Positions 1-8,798 are shown, counted from the first letter of the stretch. The stretch: DNA of 64,000 nt from Sphingopyxis sp. LC363 (GCF_000756385.1 NZ_JNFC01000009.1:1-64000); one strand, 5' to 3'. The notes: a model not told the origin generated them from the sequence alone. Program-made: numbers and translations.

Positions 1-92
1 CTTTTGACGTATTCCTCGTTGGATATCCTTAGCGCGGTACGGCCGCAGAGTCGACGGTTACGGGAGACTTGGCCGCGACACTTACGGCCGGG

Positions 93-151
93 ATCGGCTG
101 CTGCTGTGTTGGCGGAGGGCGTAGCCCGGAGCCAACACAGCAGCAGCCGAT
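93..151. terminator. Long perfect inverted repeat downstream of the recombinase operon
   Basis: Two perfectly complementary 21-bp arms (93-113 and 131-151) flank a 17-nt loop that itself contains a GGGC-GTA-GCCC hairpin. It lies about 55 bp beyond the stop of the last recombinase gene on the minus strand, so it could end that transcript. No T-tract follows on the minus strand, and a protein-binding or recombination-linked role is equally possible. The remaining bases 1-206 show no convincing gene. Confidence 0.5.
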
Positions 152-206
152 GGCCTTTCAAATTCTGGGGTGCAGGGGGTTGCGGGAGCGAGCCTTATGG
201 AGATCC

Positions 207-1460
207 TCAACTTGTCGCGGGCCGGACGGCGCGGTTGAGAGCAGCATAGTTTCGAGCCGCCCTGTTGAGATAGTATCGCAAGCTACGCCAGTCGGAATGC
301 CCAAGTTCTTCTGCGGCGTCGATCAAGATCTGGTGGTCATCGAACAGGATGTCGGAACTCCCCTTTGCCAATGCATACAGCCGGAAGACGACTTCCTCCG
401 CAAAGCAGGCACGCAATCGATGGCCGCTACCCCGAACGTCAGCCACGACGAAGGCATCCTTGACGATATCTCCGACTGCCTTGGCGGTTAATCCATCTTT
501 GGTTTTCAGCGACAGCCACAAATATCCGTGAAACACCGGCCCGGAAGACTGCACCTTGGCGCGTTCCGACCATATAAAGTCGAGGGTCTGGTGGAGTAGT
601 TGAAACGGCACCTTGATTTCGCGGGTCTTTCCGCCCTTCTCTATGATCTCTGCGGTGACGAATGTGCGGCCGCTCTGACGGAAGCGTTCCACCGCGCCGC
701 GCATCTCCGTACGAGATTTCGATGATGTGCCTGCGCGCGTAAAATGTTCGTTGGGCGCGAGAATGCCCTCGGCGACCAGCGACGCCCGCAAGCGTTCGAT
801 CGTCAACGAGGCAACGCCCGCACGACGTAAGCCCACGTCTCGCATCCAGCGTGCGATCAGCCAGTTCCTCGCGGCGAGATAGGGATTATCCGGACTGGAA
901 AGCACATCCAGCACCTGTTCGACCGCATCATCCGACGGCGTCGGGCGGCCACCGTTTTTGGCTTTTGCGCTATAACCGAACGTCACCTTGCCTGTGCTGG
1001 GGTCAGATAAACGGGCATCCAGACGCGCAACATAGTTTGCCGCGCGCCATTCCTCATGGCCCTGCGAGTAGCTGTGTTCCTGAAGCAGGTAACGATGGAA
1101 GCGTGAGATTACGTCGAGGCAGCGCGACAGGCGGCGACGCGTTCTGGCTCCCGGGTTTCCGAGCCTCAGACGTTCGAGTTCCGTTCCTGTCCAGCTGACA
1201 ATCGAGTCGAGGCTTATGCTGCTCGTCGCGGGTTGCCCGAGTACGAAGTCCCACCAGGCGCAGAGAATATAAGCCTCATCTTCAATACTTCCCGGCGCCA
1301 GATGGCGCTGAACGGCCTGGGCGCGCAAATAGTCGAAGATCGGTTCGACCAACGCCCCGCCAGGATCGAGAACGAGCGGGAATCGCGGTAGACGATGCTT
1401 TTGCAGCACAAAGTCTTCGGATGCCCGCACGATCCTGGTACGGCCTAAGCTGGCCTTCAT
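207..1460 (-). CDS. Tyrosine recombinase, last gene of a GInt-type recombinase operon
   Basis: 417-residue phage-integrase-fold protein. The central box I region (RDVGLRRAGVASL) carries the first catalytic Arg. The C-terminal half has HRLR for the His-x-x-Arg pair, a GHS motif, and a Tyr in LRYYLNR as likely nucleophile. The start ATG overlaps the stop of the upstream small coiled-coil gene by 4 bp (ATGA), so the two are translationally coupled. It is the terminal member of a four-gene operon of three recombinases plus a small protein, the signature of GInt islands (and loosely of Tn554 and RIT elements). The role, strand exchange for site-specific integration and excision together with its partners, is inferred from the family. 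I cannot say which gin letter it corresponds to. Confidence 0.8.
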   Translation of the reverse strand: MKASLGRTRIVRASEDFVLQKHRLPRFPLVLDPGGALVEPIFDYLRAQAVQRHLAPGSIEDEAYILCAWWDFVLGQPATSSISLDSIVSWTGTELERLRLGNPGARTRRRLSRCLDVISRFHRYLLQEHSYSQGHEEWRAANYVARLDARLSDPSTGKVTFGYSAKAKNGGRPTPSDDAVEQVLDVLSSPDNPYLAARNWLIARWMRDVGLRRAGVASLTIERLRASLVAEGILAPNEHFTRAGTSSKSRTEMRGAVERFRQSGRTFVTAEIIEKGGKTREIKVPFQLLHQTLDFIWSERAKVQSSGPVFHGYLWLSLKTKDGLTAKAVGDIVKDAFVVADVRGSGHRLRACFAEEVVFRLYALAKGSSDILFDDHQILIDAAEELGHSDWRSLRYYLNRAARNYAALNRAVRPATS

Positions 1461-1900
1461 CGGATCGGCACAATGCGGGCGAGCTCGGATCGCGCTTCCG
1501 CAAGTTGGGCCTGGGCGATCTCCTTCAACTGTCGCTCACGGGTCAGAGCTTGTCCCATAAGTCGGTGCTCGCTGGAGAGGACAGCCATTTGCTGGGCGAG
1601 CGCCTGGACCTCTCGTTTCAGAGACTGAAGTTCCGTGCCCGGTCGTTGTACGGGTTTCAAGAGCTTGGCCGCAACCGTATCAAAACGCGCGCGCAATTCT
1701 GGATAATGACCGGACGGGGCCGGAGCTGCCAAATTGGGATTCGACCAGGCGGTGAGCCCCCGTTCCATATCGACCCAACGGGCAAGTTCTGCTGGCCCGC
1801 GTGGGCAATATTCTCCCTCCGGAAGGCCTCCCTTCGCAGCCCAGGATTCGAGCAATTCAACTTTGCGCTGAAAGGATTCCCTGGCAGCAGATGGTTTCAT
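1457..1900 (-). CDS. Small coiled-coil accessory protein of the recombinase operon
   Basis: 147 residues. The C-terminal half (about residues 80-147) is a long charged helix with coiled-coil character, rich in Glu, Gln, Leu, Arg and Ala. No enzymatic motif is visible. The start at 1900 is chosen because its ATG overlaps the stop codon of the upstream 762-residue recombinase by 4 bp; a reading from 1999 would overlap that gene by about 100 bp. It likewise overlaps the next recombinase by 4 bp. In GInt elements the fourth gin gene encodes a small non-integrase protein required for integration and excision. The analogous TnpC of Tn554 is also small. Assignment as that factor is by position, size and coiled coil, not by recognised homology. 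Confidence 0.65.
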   Translation of the reverse strand: MKPSAARESFQRKVELLESWAAKGGLPEGEYCPRGPAELARWVDMERGLTAWSNPNLAAPAPSGHYPELRARFDTVAAKLLKPVQRPGTELQSLKREVQALAQQMAVLSSEHRLMGQALTRERQLKEIAQAQLAEARSELARIVPIR

Positions 1901-4185
1901 TTCTGATCGACTCCATGGAAACGGGCCAGGTGATCTTCGGCCGCTTGCCGTCTTTCGGCCATCCTGGCTGCCAGCACTGTTCCCGGGCACATGAGGCAAG
2001 CGCTATTGGCGCTTTCTATCACCTTTTCCCAGTATCTCCTGTTCTCGGCCAACTGCACATTGTGCGGGCATCCGGCGCAGATCAGATCTTCAGCGTACCG
2101 TAAATCGGGACCTTGGCGTCGTTGTGCCTCCGGATTCTTTCTTCGGGCCGCAATCACACAGCCCGCCACGCTGAGGTCCTTTTCCGAGTTACCACACGCG
2201 CAATAGGAATGGCCCTGGCCATTCGGTTCCAGACTTTGCGCCCCCGCAAACTCAATGAGCAGTCGATCGAATGTCGGCCCGTCTGCACCGTAGTCGCCGA
2301 CCTCGGCGCGTGCTTGCCAATCAGCCTTGAGACGTTGAAGGTCGTTCAGGATCCTTGTCCCGGCCCTGCCGCTGAGTTGCTCATGACCATCGAGTGCCCG
2401 ACGATAGATCTCGAGACGGAAGTCGAGGCCGACCTCCTCGAATGTTCGCAGCCTCAGGTCTTCGCGTGCAAGCGCACGCCTGGCCTGTTCAAGGTCTGCT
2501 CGGGCATGGTCGACAAGCTTGAAGAAACCTCCGAACCGCGCTTCGGTGATGTACGAACGGGTGCTGTCCGGATCATAGTGGCAAAGATATTGGGATAGGG
2601 CGGTCAGCGAGCGGTCCCGATACCGATAATAATAGACGACCGCGAAAAACCGACGGAACTGGTGTGGAGCGAAGGACCAATAAGTGCCGTCGGGAAGCGC
2701 AGGCACCTTCATCTCCTCGGCAAAGGCCAGCAAGCCGCGGCTGATGTTGGGGGTCTGGACCGACGGGGCCCTGGCGAATGGGTTGTGTAACTGTAGCAGC
2801 CACCGTGATCCGGATTCCTTGCGTGCGGTTGCACTCAGCCACATCAATATCTCCACGGCTTTTGCTACCGCCGCCGGGGCCGGAATCCGCTCCCGACCGC
2901 GGACGCTTTTGGCGATGAAGGTCTTGAGCCAAAGCTCACCGCCATCATCCTCCAGGCAATCATCTCGTAAGCTGAGAATTTCCTCGATCCTTCTTGCCGA
3001 GAAGGCCGCGATGACGATCACGCACGCAGTGGGAAGCAGGCGCAGGAAGATATGGTGGAGGCTGGTCGTGACATTGTTGATAGCCGCGCCATCGAAATGG
3101 CCGATGCTGGGAATGCCCAGTGCTCCATCCTCGCGCACATGCTTGAGCGCCGGACTGTTCCAGATGTCGTGGACCAGTTTTGCACGACGCCATTTGCCAG
3201 GCTCGTTCCTGAACCCTCGCTCGGCATGACGGACGTCATCGACAAGTGTCTTCAGATCGTCGGCGTAAAACAATACCCATCGAAGTGCGCGATCAATGAG
3301 AAAACAGGTTTGGGTTGCCGGCGCGGTCGGGGTTTTGGAAAGCGGTGCACCGAGCTTCCTGGCTAACCGGGCGGAGTCGATCCTTCTGTTGAATGGTCTA
3401 TATCCAATCGGATCATGTGTGAGTTCTTCCTGGAGGCGGCCAAGTCGTTCCCAAACGCGCATATAGCGATCTAAGGATTGCCCACAGAATGTCTGATCTC
3501 TCTTGCGATTGTTTACCCGGTTATGAAGACAGGGGGTGATTTTGAGGCCGTTCTCAACGGCCCAATCAGCAAAAATCTTCGCCGCATTGTCCGATAGCTG
3601 TTTGCTATATTCGAAACCGGCCAGCCTGCTGGCCGCTTCGACGGAGAAAGTATTCGGGTCACTTTGTTGAACAGGCGGAGCGCGGCCGGCATGACGACAT
3701 CTTTTAACGGCTTCTCGCGCCGCAGCTTCAGATCGGATCAGTCCTTCCATGCCGGCGTGCTTCAGGCTGTCGCAAAACTCCTCGAACCAGGCCTGTGTCA
3801 GATCCGACATGCCAGGAAGCCCACACGCGGTGCGCCAACGAAGGAATGCAACGAACCCCGCATATTCCTCCCGGATGGTCGAGGCAGAGCGGACCCAGGC
3901 ATTCGGCCCGGTAAGCGCGTAATAGACGTATTTCTTGGCGGTAAGGAGATCTCGCCATTCGGCGTAGTCCGTCAGGCGTCGGTCTGGTGCGATCAAGATG
4001 TCGAACCGGATCGTCGTGCTCGCGTGCCGGCGTATCGTCGGGTTGTCGAGCTCAACCAACCAGGCATTATCCTCGAGAGTGCCGTCCTTGAGCCAGAGCG
4101 GCCTCGGGTTTTGCAGGAACTCGCAAAAGGCGGCAGCACCTGCCTCGCGGGCGTGTCGTGGCGGTTGATGGACCCGGCTCACCAT
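1897..4185 (-). CDS. Large tyrosine recombinase of the GInt-type operon
   Basis: 762 residues. The catalytic domain lies in the second half: ARRIEEILSLR supplies the box I Arg, HQFRRF the His-x-x-Arg pair, and LCHYDPDSTRSYI the final His and Tyr. C-terminal to this is a Cys-rich tail (CACG, CAGCPHN, CLMCPG) that probably binds zinc and is common in large recombinases of multi-recombinase elements. The start overlaps the upstream recombinase by 7 bp and the stop overlaps the small coiled-coil gene by 4 bp. Much longer than a simple integrase (about 400 residues). It probably acts as one of three non-redundant recombinases working on the element ends. Confidence 0.8.
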   Translation of the reverse strand: MVSRVHQPPRHAREAGAAAFCEFLQNPRPLWLKDGTLEDNAWLVELDNPTIRRHASTTIRFDILIAPDRRLTDYAEWRDLLTAKKYVYYALTGPNAWVRSASTIREEYAGFVAFLRWRTACGLPGMSDLTQAWFEEFCDSLKHAGMEGLIRSEAAAREAVKRCRHAGRAPPVQQSDPNTFSVEAASRLAGFEYSKQLSDNAAKIFADWAVENGLKITPCLHNRVNNRKRDQTFCGQSLDRYMRVWERLGRLQEELTHDPIGYRPFNRRIDSARLARKLGAPLSKTPTAPATQTCFLIDRALRWVLFYADDLKTLVDDVRHAERGFRNEPGKWRRAKLVHDIWNSPALKHVREDGALGIPSIGHFDGAAINNVTTSLHHIFLRLLPTACVIVIAAFSARRIEEILSLRDDCLEDDGGELWLKTFIAKSVRGRERIPAPAAVAKAVEILMWLSATARKESGSRWLLQLHNPFARAPSVQTPNISRGLLAFAEEMKVPALPDGTYWSFAPHQFRRFFAVVYYYRYRDRSLTALSQYLCHYDPDSTRSYITEARFGGFFKLVDHARADLEQARRALAREDLRLRTFEEVGLDFRLEIYRRALDGHEQLSGRAGTRILNDLQRLKADWQARAEVGDYGADGPTFDRLLIEFAGAQSLEPNGQGHSYCACGNSEKDLSVAGCVIAARRKNPEAQRRQGPDLRYAEDLICAGCPHNVQLAENRRYWEKVIESANSACLMCPGTVLAARMAERRQAAEDHLARFHGVDQK

Positions 4186-6185
4186 AACTCGATGGCCCGC
4201 ACAGTGCCCGCCGTCAGGCCGGCATCGACTTCGGCCTCCATCATCCTGAGAGCGCGACGGTGATGGGAGGACCGCAACCGATCAAGAATGACTTCGCAGA
4301 GAGCCTGGAAATTCAGCCAGACCTCGGCCCATCTTGCAGGATTGTTCGCCTTGAACGCTTCCTCCTGCCGGCCAAGAGATCGTTGGAAAAGGACAAGCGC
4401 CCGGATGCTATCGTTGCTCGGCCGGAACTGCCGGAAATGACAAGTCGCGCATTTGTCGATGGCCATGCAGGGTCCTGTATCCTCGTTGTTGGACGTCTTG
4501 GGGGCCGTGCAGAGAAAGCCCAGGCCCGTGGTTCTGGCGTGGTCCAAGGCGCTCTCGTGCGTCATCGATGTTCCAAGGGTATCGGCCGCTCCTTCGATGG
4601 GTTCGATGAGGCCCGCTTCTAATGCGGCTAGGAATGTCCGCATTTTTGAGGCAAGAAGGGCTTTGAACCACGGACGGCTCAGATACCGCATGGTGGTGGC
4701 TGAGTTCTTGTGCTGAGCCAATCGCGCCGCGACCGTATGTTCGAAATTGGCGCGCGCCGCTTCCAGTTGAAGGACCGTGGGCCGGATCATCTGGCGACGT
4801 AGCGGTAGCCGGCCAATGACGGGGTGCTCGAAATTCTCGGCCAGCATCGCCTGCCAGTGGTGATCGATGGCAGCGGTTGTCATCGGACCGATACGGTTGC
4901 GGTCGGATTTATATCCAGGCACGATCCAGAGCTTATCGGCAGTGGGCAATTCGAGGTATCGGGCCGTTGCCCGAATGCGCTCCGACAGCTTCTGCCAGGC
5001 GCGGATCGCTTCGGCACCGCTGAGATCGCCGTCGTTGTGGCGGACGTCAATGTCGGCGCCTTCCCAAAGGGTGCCTTCCTGGATTTCGCCACGGGCGCGC
5101 AATTTTGCCGCGGCGACGGTGATGATCCGGACTTTGCCCCGGTGAATATCACCGATGAAGGGATCTGCGGCGAGCCGGTCACAGGTCGATACATTGAATG
5201 CGGTGTCGATCATGACGATGGTTTGCGCAGCGAGCAGCAACCGAACGTTGCCCTCAACGTGACTGACGGCTTCCGTCCAGCCACCGAGCGCCGTGCCATG
5301 GCAGCCCAGCATCGTATTCTTCCAGTCGTTGAAACTCCGTCGATGCGGTTCCGCCAGCGCGAGATAGCGCACCATGATGGCCATGCCTCGCTGTCTGGCA
5401 TTGGCACGATTCTCGTCGGAGAGCGTGGCTCTTCGGACGTGAAGCGCGCTCAATTCCTGGAGGAGGTCCTCTGGTGTCCGCGGTGTCGGTAGATCCCGCG
5501 CTGCTGTGAAAGCCTGACCAGTTTCCCACTTGGCTATTCCGGCGCGCAGAGTACGCACGCAGATTGCCCGCAGCGCATAAAGTCGTTCATCGTTGAGACG
5601 GATGACTTCGCGCCAGTCGAGCTGGTCGTATTTCGGTCGTACCCACCCTTGTAGATCCGTCGGCAGTTCGACCTTGTTGAGTTCGCCGAATGATGGAATG
5701 TTCCGTCCCGTCAGTTGCCCCCGGGCAACGGGTGTAAATCTACCGGGATCGCTCCAGAGGCCGGCGCGGGACAGCCGCCGCAGGCAACTGACAACGGCTT
5801 CGAGGAGAGCTTTCCTGGAAAGCAGGTTGGTGTTGTTGATGATTTCGAAGCACTCGATGTCGCGTAACCGTGACGCCCAAGCCTCGCCCACCTCGTACAT
5901 GAGCATTTTCGTCAAGCGCTCTGACCGCCCGAGCTGGATCGAATTGAAGAATAGGGCCTCTGCAGATTCTGCGCATATTTCGGCCCTCAGAGCCACCCAG
6001 CGGAGAAAGCGGACGAACGCCCGAAAATAACCCGCAGTTGTCGACGCGGTACAGCCGATGAATTGCTGCTCCCACGCAGACGCGAGGCGCTTGGCCGCCG
6101 CGGTGCCATAGAGCGGAACCACCACGGCGAAATCGAAAATCCTGCCGTCGACCTTGACTTCGAAGCTGTCCAACGTACCCTCCAA
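4179..6185 (-). CDS. Large tyrosine recombinase, first gene of the GInt-type operon
   Basis: 668 residues, TTG start (MEGTLDSF). Around residue 500 the motif AQHKNSATTMRYLSR resembles the box II His ... Tyr of tyrosine recombinases. It is followed by a Cys-rich segment (GPCMAIDKCATCHF), a possible zinc-binding tail also present in the next gene. The catalytic box I is less obvious than in its two partners. The gene lies closest to the element end; its first 11 codons fall inside the exact 135-bp tandem duplication just upstream. The TTG start is chosen because it is the first start in the open frame; an internal start cannot be excluded. It heads the four-gene operon running leftward away from the junction with the strawberry-notch fragment. 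Confidence 0.75.
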   Translation of the reverse strand: MEGTLDSFEVKVDGRIFDFAVVVPLYGTAAAKRLASAWEQQFIGCTASTTAGYFRAFVRFLRWVALRAEICAESAEALFFNSIQLGRSERLTKMLMYEVGEAWASRLRDIECFEIINNTNLLSRKALLEAVVSCLRRLSRAGLWSDPGRFTPVARGQLTGRNIPSFGELNKVELPTDLQGWVRPKYDQLDWREVIRLNDERLYALRAICVRTLRAGIAKWETGQAFTAARDLPTPRTPEDLLQELSALHVRRATLSDENRANARQRGMAIMVRYLALAEPHRRSFNDWKNTMLGCHGTALGGWTEAVSHVEGNVRLLLAAQTIVMIDTAFNVSTCDRLAADPFIGDIHRGKVRIITVAAAKLRARGEIQEGTLWEGADIDVRHNDGDLSGAEAIRAWQKLSERIRATARYLELPTADKLWIVPGYKSDRNRIGPMTTAAIDHHWQAMLAENFEHPVIGRLPLRRQMIRPTVLQLEAARANFEHTVAARLAQHKNSATTMRYLSRPWFKALLASKMRTFLAALEAGLIEPIEGAADTLGTSMTHESALDHARTTGLGFLCTAPKTSNNEDTGPCMAIDKCATCHFRQFRPSNDSIRALVLFQRSLGRQEEAFKANNPARWAEVWLNFQALCEVILDRLRSSHHRRALRMMEAEVDAGLTAGTVRAIELW

Positions 6186-6203
6186 TCAAGCCTGTGAGGA
6201 TAC

Positions 6204-6263
6204 ATATCGAGTCGAGCAGATTCGCTAAGCGGCTGTGTTGATAGCGAAAATCTGATTCGATAT
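6204..6263. other. Recombinase-site-like inverted repeat, copy 1
   Basis: Left arm 6204-6227 and right arm 6242-6263 are imperfect inverted repeats; shared blocks are ATATCGA, AGATT and CGCTA. They flank a 14-bp spacer. Two inverted arms around a short spacer is the architecture of tyrosine-recombinase crossover sites, and the position directly upstream of the recombinase operon at the element border fits an attachment site. The function is inferred. Confidence 0.45.
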
Positions 6264-6338
6264 CGATCGCAAAACGCCAAAATGCTCCTTGACTTCGAAG
6301 CTGTCCAACGTACCCTCCAATCAAGCCTGTGAGGATAC

Positions 6339-6398
6339 ATATCGAGTCGAGCAGATTCGCTAAGCGGCTGTGTTGATAGCGAAAATCTGATTCGATAT
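6339..6398. other. Recombinase-site-like inverted repeat, copy 2
   Basis: Identical second copy of the arm-spacer-arm structure, exactly 135 bp to the right of the first and adjacent to the truncated strawberry-notch gene. Two intact copies in direct orientation could be a duplicated attachment site or a remnant of a tandem insertion. Confidence 0.45.
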
Positions 6399-6416
6399 CG
6401 ATCGCAAAACGCCAAA

Positions 6417-7748
6417 ATGCTCCTCGAACCAGGCTGGCGCGCCGATCGCGCGGTCCAAGGGCTCGGCCGAACCAATCGGACCAACCAGGCACAGCCTCCG
6501 ATCTTTCGCCCGGTGACGACCGATTGCCGCGGAGAACGCCGTTTCATCTCGACGATCGCGCGTCGGCTCGATGCGCTCGGCGCGCTTACCCGGGGACAGC
6601 GCCAGACTGGCGGGCAAAATCTCTTCGATCCGATGGACAATCTCGAAAGCGACTATGCCAAAGATGCGCTGCTGACCTGGTATCGACTCTTGCATCACGG
6701 TAAGCTGAAGAGCGTCACATTCGGCGATTTCTGTCACCGTACCGGGCTGCGCCTCGAATATGAGGGTGAGCTGGTCGACAAGCTGCCGCCCATCCAGCGG
6801 TGGCTTAACCGCATTCTTGCCCTGCCGATTGCGATCCAGAATGCGATCTTTGACGAGTATCTCGGGCTTGTCGAAACTCGCATCGATACCGCGAAAAAGG
6901 CTGGCACCTTCGATGCCGGAGTCGAAACCATCCGCGCCGACAAGCTGACGATCGCCGACGAAATAATCCTCCGCGGCGGGGCGGACACCTCGACCTCGAC
7001 ACGGCTCCTCACTGTGGAGGCTGAGTGGCAGCGCGACGTGCGCTCGCTGGCGGATGTGTCCGCACTGGCCGATCGTTTCGGCAACCGGGCGCTGCGCTTG
7101 CGCAACGGCCGTTCGGGTAAGGTTGCGCTGCAGACGCCGGCACGGACGCGCGTTACCGATACGGGCGAGGCCGTGGCGACTTGGCAGCTCACACGGCCCG
7201 GGCATCGCCAATACATCACTGCCGGTGACCTCGAAGAGAGCATGTGGGAGCCCGCCGACTTCGGGACATTCGAAATATGCTGGAAGGCCGAGTGCGATGA
7301 ACTCGTCCAGGAGCCGAACCGCGAACGCTTCTTCCTCGCGGTTGGCCGCTTGCTTCCAATCTGGAATCTGCTGGGCGATGATCCTGAAGTTCGTCGCCTC
7401 GTGACCGCCGACGGGCGTGCGCTGCTTGGGCGTATTGTCCCGCGCGGCGATGTGAATACATTGCTCGGCAAGCTCGGCATAACTGGCGCCATCAGTCTAA
7501 CACCGGAAGAAATTGTTGCGGCCGCCTGGGAAGGCAAGACGGTGGCGATCGGCAACAACACCGGTTTGACGCTCCAGCGAAGACGCGTGAATGGGGAATC
7601 GCGCCTCGAGCTCAGCGGATTTGATCCCCGGTCTTTGCCGACGCTAAAGGCTCAAGGCTGTTTCACGGAGATCATCCAGTTCAAGACCCGAATGTTCATC
7701 CCGGTGTCACGAGCTGCCGACATTGTCTCGGCGCTCTCTGCTAAATGA
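6417..7748 (+). pseudogene. C-terminal fragment of a strawberry-notch-like helicase/NTPase, truncated by the GInt
   Basis: 443 codons corresponding to the 3' part of the strawberry-notch (Sno) family NTPases common on sphingomonad plasmids, which usually exceed 1300 residues. The fragment begins inside the helicase core: QGLGRTNRTNQ matches motif VI of superfamily 2. It continues through the conserved Sno C-terminal domain (RGERRFISTIARRLDALGALTRG) and the remaining tail to a normal stop. The ATG at 6417 is created near the junction with the recombinase element and has no good ribosome-binding site. The N-terminal Walker A/B region is missing and presumably lies on the far side of the island, outside the window. 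Expression is uncertain. Confidence 0.8.
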
Positions 7749-7865
7749 ACCAGCAATCCGAAGGTAGTCCAGGAAGCAGTGGCGGCCAACAATAGAGGCA
7801 TATTGTCGGAGTCGTCCGCGGTAGTCCTTGAAATGTCAACGTGTCTTCATTTGATAGCATTATAG

Positions 7866-7887
7866 ACTTACACCCCTGTAAATTGTT
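7866..7887. promoter_or_regulatory. TTACA-CCCC-TGTAA palindrome upstream of mucR-like gene
   Basis: A short perfect inverted repeat TTACA(N4)TGTAA followed by ATTGTT sits about 125 bp upstream of the mucR-like start. The right part (CCCCTGTAAATTGTT) recurs at 35289-35303 upstream of a Tat-like-signal gene. A regulator-binding or promoter role is possible. The rest of 7749-8009 is AT-rich non-coding DNA. Confidence 0.3.
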
Positions 7888-8009
7888 GAAGTGTCAAATC
7901 ATGGCACTTTCCAGCAGGCTCTCTCGCAGGTATAATGCAAAAACTGCTTGCAGGACGGCTCGCCAGTGGGGATTAGGGCACCGGTCGCAACCTAACCAGG
8001 AAAAGTCAA

Positions 8010-8471
8010 ATGAACGATGTTCCCCAGGACACGGGTGATCTTCTCACCCTCACCGCAGATATTGTTGCCGCGCATGTTGGGAACAATAGTGTCGCAATAT
8101 CAGATCTTTCCCTTCTAATCACCAACGTGCATGCCGCACTCTCCGGACTATCGCATCCCGCTGAAAAGCCGGAAGAGCCGCTTGTGCCGGCGGCTTCAAT
8201 TCGGTCGTCGGTGAAACCCGACTACATCGTATGTCTTGAAGACGGAAAGAAGCTTAAAATGCTTCGCCGACACCTTATGACTCATTATGGGCTGACGCCC
8301 GAAGACTATCGGGCAAAATGGGGCCTGCCTGCCGATTATCCGATGGTCGCACCAAGCTATGCCGAGAAGCGGCGGGTGCTGGCAAAAGAAATCGGGCTCG
8401 GCACGAAGGGACGGGGTGGCGGCCGTAAACCTGCGCGCGGTGCCGCCAAACCGGCTGCAAAGCGCGCCTGA
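8010..8471 (+). CDS. MucR/Ros family transcriptional regulator
   Basis: 153 residues. The C-terminal half carries the Ros/MucR fold: IVCLEDGKKLKMLRRHLMTH, then YGLTPEDYRAKWGLP and DYPMVAPSYAEKR. As in rhizobial MucR, the second Cys of the zinc finger is replaced by Asp (CLED), normal for this branch. The basic, Ala/Lys-rich tail probably contacts DNA. Start chosen at 8010, preceded by AGGAAAAG. MucR proteins are H-NS-like silencers of AT-rich horizontally acquired DNA and regulators of envelope genes. On a plasmid it may silence backbone or cargo promoters. It converges on the minus-strand zinc-ribbon gene with no gap. Confidence 0.9.
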   Translation: MNDVPQDTGDLLTLTADIVAAHVGNNSVAISDLSLLITNVHAALSGLSHPAEKPEEPLVPAASIRSSVKPDYIVCLEDGKKLKMLRRHLMTHYGLTPEDYRAKWGLPADYPMVAPSYAEKRRVLAKEIGLGTKGRGGGRKPARGAAKPAAKRA

Positions 8472-8798
8472 TCACCAATCTGGCTGGCGAGGCGGCCTAT
8501 GGCGCAGCCTCGCCACCACTTCCTGCCATTCCGCCTCATCGCGCGGCCCAAATTCAACCGTCGGAGCTTCCGACGTTGCCCCGACCTCGACCGGTCGGCG
8601 CCGGCAGATAGTGCAGCGCATATGCTCGATGACGTCTGTCGGCCGACTATCCCATCGGTGAAGAGCAAACCAACGCCACAATATTCCGCCGTCCACGACG
8701 CCCTGATGGCCACAGAATCCGCATCGCACCGCGACATTTGAGCGGTTTCGCCTGATCTCTTCGAGCGATTCAAAACTCCCAGCCACACACTCTTCCAT
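8472..8798 (-). CDS. Small zinc-ribbon-like protein of unknown function
   Basis: 108 residues with two Cys pairs, RCGFCG (about residue 26) and RCTICRR (about residue 61), spaced like a zinc ribbon. Between them is a Trp/His-rich stretch (ILWRWFALHRW). The acidic C-terminus contains EFGPRDEAEWQEVVARL. It looks like a conserved plasmid-borne hypothetical protein of sphingomonads; I know no assigned function. It lies between mucR and the ParB-like gene, transcribed from its own promoter in the 8799-8953 intergenic region, divergent from parB. Confidence 0.65.
   Translation of the reverse strand: MEECVAGSFESLEEIRRNRSNVAVRCGFCGHQGVVDGGILWRWFALHRWDSRPTDVIEHMRCTICRRRPVEVGATSEAPTVEFGPRDEAEWQEVVARLRHRPPRQPDW
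8485..8515. terminator. Hairpin between convergent genes
   Basis: A 9-bp perfect stem (TGGCGAGGC / GCCTCGCCA) with a 13-nt loop sits just beyond the mucR-like stop and inside the last codons of the convergent gene. It is a plausible terminator for the plus-strand transcript, without a strong T-tract. Confidence 0.4.

Larger units (their letters stand above)
6152..6421. repeat. Exact 135-bp tandem duplication at the GInt end
   Basis: Positions 6152-6286 and 6287-6421 are identical, with a further 3-bp CCT match at the right border (6422-6424). Each copy covers the first 11 codons of the first recombinase gene plus about 100 bp of its upstream region. Each copy also contains an extended imperfect inverted repeat (6204-6263 and 6339-6398). 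The second copy opens with the same TTG start but reads into a roughly 31-codon peptide that ends in a stop. This marks the right boundary of the island against the truncated strawberry-notch gene. Confidence 0.9.

Noticed and set aside
4824-5492. A 222-codon plus-strand frame inside the first recombinase gene
   Set aside because: Antisense shadow of a well-supported recombinase; no motif or ribosome-binding site. Many similar frames in this GC-rich window were dropped for the same reason.
207-6185. RIT element (recombinases in trio)
   Set aside because: RIT elements carry three recombinases only and are compact; here a fourth small gene lies in the operon and one border is joined to a disrupted gene, closer to a GInt. 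Final class still depends on the far end.
6360-7211. A 283-codon minus-strand frame over the strawberry-notch fragment
   Set aside because: Antisense to a recognised conserved domain; it also includes part of the 135-bp duplication by chance.
8010-8471. MucR with a damaged zinc finger (CLED instead of CxxC)
   Set aside because: The same substitution is normal in MucR proteins of Alphaproteobacteria, so it is not an oddity of this copy.
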